Part shown: piece after piece, positions 60,678 through 64,000 of the stretch | Layout of the letters: each line of letters opens with the position of its first letter | Position numbering within the stretch: position 1 is the first letter of the stretch | Source: an uncultured Anaerolineae bacterium | Lineage (GTDB): Bacteria > Chloroflexota > Anaerolineae > Anaerolineales > Villigracilaceae | Assembly (NCBI GenBank): GCA_903875215.1 | Contig: CAIQVH010000036.1 | Coordinates: 62,001 to 126,000 of the forward strand | Length of the DNA: 64,000 bases | Reading direction: 5' to 3' | The notes under the pieces: generated by a model | What the model was told of the DNA's origin: nothing | The model's database searches: none | What the model saw: the letters and a program-made list of their open reading frames with translations, nothing else | Translations under genes and position numbers: made by a program

Positions 60678-62702
60678 TTACTGACAGCCCAATTCATTCA
60701 ACAGCCCATCCCGGATGGGCTGTTTTTGTTGGACGCGACTCCACAGCGCGCAAAGCCCTTTGCGCTGCGTGGAGTCGCTGATCGTCTGGAGGGAAAGGCT
60801 TTCGGCCTTCTCGGGCTGACCGGTGATGGCGTAGGCTTCGATGAAGGGCAGCCATTCGGCGGGCACCCTGGCCCGGTAGCCGAGTTGTTCAGCTTCCTGT
60901 CCGAGACGGGCGACGGTGGCCCAATCGCCACGCTGGCGGAAGAATTCGGCGCGGGTGTAGTAGTAACACCAGCTGTGCGGAGGCTCCGGGCCGAAGATGG
61001 CCGCTGGCAGAGTGGGCACGGGGGCATCTGTCAGAATCAGATCCGGGTTGGAGAGTTGCACGATCTGCGGGTAGAACGGCGATTGACGGGCCAGGTTAGT
61101 GTGTTTGTCATACAACGGGTCGAGAATGTGCAGGCAGGCATTGGGCGCTGCGACAAAGCCCACCATCTGAGAAGTGTTGCCGTAGAAACGAATCGGGCGA
61201 TAGGCGAACTGGAAATCCTGGCCGGGCTCGAGGCTGGGGAATTTCCCGGGACGTTCACCCACGCCGACCAGCAGGTAAGGCAGCCGGGTGGGTTGAAGTT
61301 GGGGGGCGTAAATCCAGTTTAGCGGCGCGGTCAGCGAGTAGTCGGTTTCGTAGTCCATTTCCACTTCGTCGGTCATCAGCACGCTGTTGGGCTGCAGGGC
61401 GGGGATGCGCCAGGCCAGCTGCCAGTACAGGTCGAGCTGGCGGGCCCAATCGCGGCGGAAGATGCTGGCAGTGTAAGCCTGCTGCCCGGCTCCCAGCGCA
61501 ATCAACACGGCCGCGGCGCTGATCCAGTATTGCCGCTTCTGAAGGAGCAGGCTCAGCAGCCCGGCGGCGAGCAGGCTGGCTCCTGGCAGCATTGAAACGG
61601 TGAAACGGTCGAAGCTGGAGCCAAGCGTCAGGGGCAAGCCGGCGGCCCAGGATGGAATCCGCCCGAGCAGGATGCCGGCAATCCCGATCAGGATCGTATT
61701 CCAGGCCCAGGCTTGAATCCCGCTGCCGGGGGTGGAATTTGAAAATGGCGTGGTCTTTTTCAACCGGGTGAAGAACATCCACAGGATCCCAAGCGTGATC
61801 ACGCTGACGCCCAGCGCCAGCCAGGTGGAAGGCGCGCCCGGCGCCTGTGCCGCCAGGATGGGCAGTTGGAACCAGGCCAGCAGGCCAGCCTTGAGCAGCG
61901 CCTCGCCCAACGTGCTGAGCAAATTCAGCAAAATGCCGCTGAGAGTGGGCGCAATTTGCCAGATGACGACATTGTAGTTGGCGTATATGCCAGAGTGGTA
62001 GTAGAAATCCAGCCAGGCAATATCGGCTGCCCAGATGACCAGGTAGGGCAGCCAGGCCCGGATGGCCTGCCAGAAGCGCACAAATGGACGGCCGGCGGGG
62101 GCTTCAAGGGTAACTAAGATGAACAGAAAGCGCAGCGGCTCAAGGCTGAGGAAATATTCGGTCGGGAAGACGCCCAGTGTCAACAGTAACAGAGCCAGGA
62201 TCGTCCGACGGCGCGATCCGGTGACCGAACGGATTGCCAGCCCGGTCATGCCGAAGGAGAGTAGATAGAACAAAAAGGGGATTAATTCCTGGTTGATATG
62301 TGTCAGGGCCACCCAGTGTTGGCTGTAGCCAGGGTATACCAGGAAGGCGAGCGCCGCCAGCAGGGTTTGCCAGGGGCGCTGCGGCCAAAGGTTGTGGAAA
62401 GTCCACCAGGCGGCCAGGGTCAGGGCGAAGCGCATCAACAGGGCAAAGAACTGCCAGGCCAGCGGTGTGGTGGGCAGCAGGGTTGTAGTCAACCAAAAAA
62501 TCGGCCCGAGGAAAGGACGCACCCGTAAAAATGAGCGCAAGAAACTGGCTGGCCCCATGAACTGCGCCGTCCAGGCAAAGGGCCAGTCATCCCAATAAAA
62601 ACCGGTCTGGAACACTGCCAGGCCATAGGCCAGCATTGTCAACAGGGCAAATAGCCAGGGAATGGATTTCTCGGGGTTGCGGAAAAGTTTGAACGCATTC
62701 AT
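60678..62702 (-). CDS. Polytopic membrane protein, GT-C glycosyltransferase-like
   Basis: A 674-residue protein with about 11 helices in the first 410 residues and a soluble C-terminal half. FYWDDWPFAW in the first external loop resembles the DD/DE motif of GT-C fold glycosyltransferases that use lipid-phosphate sugars, but the rest is not a clean match. The last 110 residues (AREFFRQRGDWATVARLGQE-like) look like a TPR-type helical repeat. The stop is seven bases after the phosphoglucomutase stop, and its 3' end contains that gene's terminator. Confidence 0.75.
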   Translation of the reverse strand: MNAFKLFRNPEKSIPWLFALLTMLAYGLAVFQTGFYWDDWPFAWTAQFMGPASFLRSFLRVRPFLGPIFWLTTTLLPTTPLAWQFFALLMRFALTLAAWWTFHNLWPQRPWQTLLAALAFLVYPGYSQHWVALTHINQELIPFLFYLLSFGMTGLAIRSVTGSRRRTILALLLLTLGVFPTEYFLSLEPLRFLFILVTLEAPAGRPFVRFWQAIRAWLPYLVIWAADIAWLDFYYHSGIYANYNVVIWQIAPTLSGILLNLLSTLGEALLKAGLLAWFQLPILAAQAPGAPSTWLALGVSVITLGILWMFFTRLKKTTPFSNSTPGSGIQAWAWNTILIGIAGILLGRIPSWAAGLPLTLGSSFDRFTVSMLPGASLLAAGLLSLLLQKRQYWISAAAVLIALGAGQQAYTASIFRRDWARQLDLYWQLAWRIPALQPNSVLMTDEVEMDYETDYSLTAPLNWIYAPQLQPTRLPYLLVGVGERPGKFPSLEPGQDFQFAYRPIRFYGNTSQMVGFVAAPNACLHILDPLYDKHTNLARQSPFYPQIVQLSNPDLILTDAPVPTLPAAIFGPEPPHSWCYYYTRAEFFRQRGDWATVARLGQEAEQLGYRARVPAEWLPFIEAYAITGQPEKAESLSLQTISDSTQRKGLCALWSRVQQKQPIRDGLLNELGCQ
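60701..60727 (+). terminator. Terminator after the phosphoglucomutase gene
   Basis: ACAGCCCATCC (60701-60711) pairs perfectly with GGATGGGCTGT (60713-60723) with almost no loop, so the inner pairs will open; T-run follows. It lies within the end of the convergent membrane-protein gene. Confidence 0.75.
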
Positions 62703-62803
62703 AAGTGCAGGCTGCCCAGATTATAGAGCAAAATCGGTCGATGTGGTGGCAGTGGGTTGGATTGTGAGGTACACTAACGGGAAAATAACTTGCGAGGCTC
62801 GCA

Positions 62804-63724
62804 ATGAACAAAAATGAACCCACGCCCTTGTTTGGCGGTATTGAAGGTGGCGGCACCAAGTTTGTGTGCGCAGTGAGCAGCGGGCCGGCAGATGTGCGCG
62901 CCGAAGCCCGTTTTCCAACTACCACGCCGCAGGAAACCTTGCAGCGCGTGATTAATTTTTTTCAGGAACAGGAAAGCAAATTTGGACGGCTGGATGCGCT
63001 CGGCCTGGCCTGTTTTGGCCCGCTCGATCCGCGCCTGGCTTCGCCAACATATGGCCGGATCATGCTGACACCCAAACCTGGCTGGTCAAACGCCGACCTG
63101 GTGGGCACACTGCGCACCGCTTTTGACCTGCCGATTGGCTTTGATACCGATGTCAACGGCGCCGCACTGGCCGAGGCGCGCTGGGGCGCTGCACAGGGTT
63201 GTGACCCGGTCATGTACATCACCATTGGAACCGGCATTGGCGGAGGCCTGCTCGTCAACGGGAATCTTGTCCACGGGCTGATCCACCCTGAAACCGGGCA
63301 CCTGCTCCTGCCCCACGATTGGCAGCGTGACCCGTTCCCCGGCGCCTGCCCCTTCCACGGCGATTGCTTCGAGGGCCTGGCCGCCGGCCCGGCCATTGAA
63401 AAACGCTGGGGTCAGCGCGCCGAAACCCTGCCTCCCGATCATCCCGCCTGGGAATTGGAAGCCGAGTACATTGCCCTGGCGCTGGCCAATTACATTGTGA
63501 CGCTTTCGCCGCAGCGCATTATCCTGGGTGGCGGGGTCAGCCAACAGCCGCAAGTCATGCAACTCGTACGCCGCAAGGTACAGGCCCGGCTGAACGGCTA
63601 CGTCCAGTCACCGCAAATTCTCGAACAGATAGACCAATACATCGTCCACCCAGGTTTGGGCAATCAGGCGGGTGTACTCGGTGCCATTGCCCTGGCTGCC
63701 CAGGCCCTGCAGAATCAAAACTAA
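62804..63724 (+). CDS. ROK-family sugar kinase, fructokinase-like
   Basis: ATP-dependent sugar kinase of 306 residues without a DNA-binding domain. The N-terminal phosphate loop is [26 protein letters not shown] and [15 protein letters not shown] are ROK blocks. The zinc motif is HPETGHL with [10 protein letters not shown], where the second group has Cys-x3-H-x2-Cys rather than three Cys. This matches the fructokinase/ScrK-like branch. GAGG before the ATG. The cytochrome gene follows after 11 bases. Confidence 0.92.
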   Translation: MNKNEPTPLFGGIEGGGTKFVCAVSSGPADVRAEARFPTTTPQETLQRVINFFQEQESKFGRLDALGLACFGPLDPRLASPTYGRIMLTPKPGWSNADLVGTLRTAFDLPIGFDTDVNGAALAEARWGAAQGCDPVMYITIGTGIGGGLLVNGNLVHGLIHPETGHLLLPHDWQRDPFPGACPFHGDCFEGLAAGPAIEKRWGQRAETLPPDHPAWELEAEYIALALANYIVTLSPQRIILGGGVSQQPQVMQLVRRKVQARLNGYVQSPQILEQIDQYIVHPGLGNQAGVLGAIALAAQALQNQN

Positions 63725-63735
63725 CCCAACCGGAT

Positions 63736-64000
63736 ATGAGCCGTTATCACCCCGTCCTGATCAGTCTACACTGGCTTTCGGCCCTGCTTTTACTCCTCAC
63801 ATCTCTGATTGGGGTCTTCAGGTTGGTGCCCCTGCCGAATTCACCCGCCAAACTGATCCCGCTGACCCTACACATGGCCCTCGGCCTCAGCCTTCTGGCC
63901 CTGACCATCGTCCGCTTTTTTGTGCGGCGCGCCACGCTCAAGCCATTGCGCAAAGTTCGCAACCCGCTGGCCCCCAAAAAGCCATTCCTTGTGACCATGG
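63736..64000 (+). CDS. Cytochrome b561-like membrane protein, 3' end cut by the window edge
   Basis: 88 complete codons remain open to the last base. The start MSRYHPVLISLHWLSALLL contains the His-Trp pair typical of di-heme cytochrome b561/Ni-Fe hydrogenase b subunits (heme-ligand His). A second helix with LHMALGLSLLALTIVRFF holds another candidate ligand His. The remaining helices lie beyond the window. It is probably transcribed with the ROK kinase gene (11-base gap). Confidence 0.8.
   Translation, partial: MSRYHPVLISLHWLSALLLLLTSLIGVFRLVPLPNSPAKLIPLTLHMALGLSLLALTIVRFFVRRATLKPLRKVRNPLAPKKPFLVTM

Overview
The window looks like a chromosomal segment of a Chloroflexota bacterium, probably class Anaerolineae. 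This is an inference from gene content: a 14-gene nuoA-N operon, a CASTOR/POLLUX-type channel, a TrpB2-type tryptophan synthase under a T-box, a DUF6062 protein, a sortase, and many lineage-restricted small membrane proteins. DNA is moderately GC-rich, genes are tightly packed on both strands, most starts have a clear Shine-Dalgarno sequence, and sigma70-like promoters and rho-independent terminators can be read. No phage, integrase, transposase, CRISPR or rRNA was seen.

Layout. 1-13 kb: a membrane-protein gene cut by the left edge, an FGGY sugar kinase, an aldo/keto reductase, a minus-strand MacB-like export operon (double FtsX permease, HlyD lipoprotein, ATPase) whose permease carries an exact 36-bp tandem duplication, then a minus-strand run of PaaG-like isomerase, gatB and a PAS-GGDEF diguanylate cyclase. 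13.2-27.9 kb: complete complex I in canonical order nuoABCDEFGHIJKLMN, with a readable promoter overlapping a palindrome and a strong terminator. Three internal gaps (F/G, L/M, M/N) hold different self-complementary elements.

27.9-35.1 kb is a surface and cell-wall region. Two divergent genes share a C39-like plus SH3-like C-terminal module. One is joined to an intact Amidase_2 domain. The other is joined to a NodB-like domain and has lost the C39 Cys and His. Thioredoxin, surE, tRNA-Arg(GCG), two small membrane proteins, a sortase and a 49-residue membrane peptide follow. 35-50 kb: an RNA methyltransferase, two Cys-rich proteins, the RCK channel, DedA, an UPF0173 hydrolase, PAP2, a nucleotidyltransferase next to a quinate-dehydrogenase-like protein, two-subunit class I fumarase, a CelD-like acetyltransferase, cysS and a PIN-TRAM protein.

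50-64 kb: moaA, a HAD hydrolase and an ACT-malic enzyme (one operon); an aminotransferase with a leader holding a Cys-rich 7-codon uORF and a terminator; a tryptophan T-box operon (55-aa unknown protein plus trpB2); a DUF389 protein with an extracytoplasmic stalk; a phosphoglucomutase; a polytopic GT-C-like protein; a ROK sugar kinase; and a cytochrome b561-like gene cut by the right edge.

The strongest leads are the aminotransferase leader, the Trp T-box with its unknown small protein, and the pair of divergent wall enzymes with one degenerate partner. Complex I, class I (oxygen-labile) fumarase, malic enzyme and MoaA together suggest a respiring, probably anaerobic or facultative, heterotroph.
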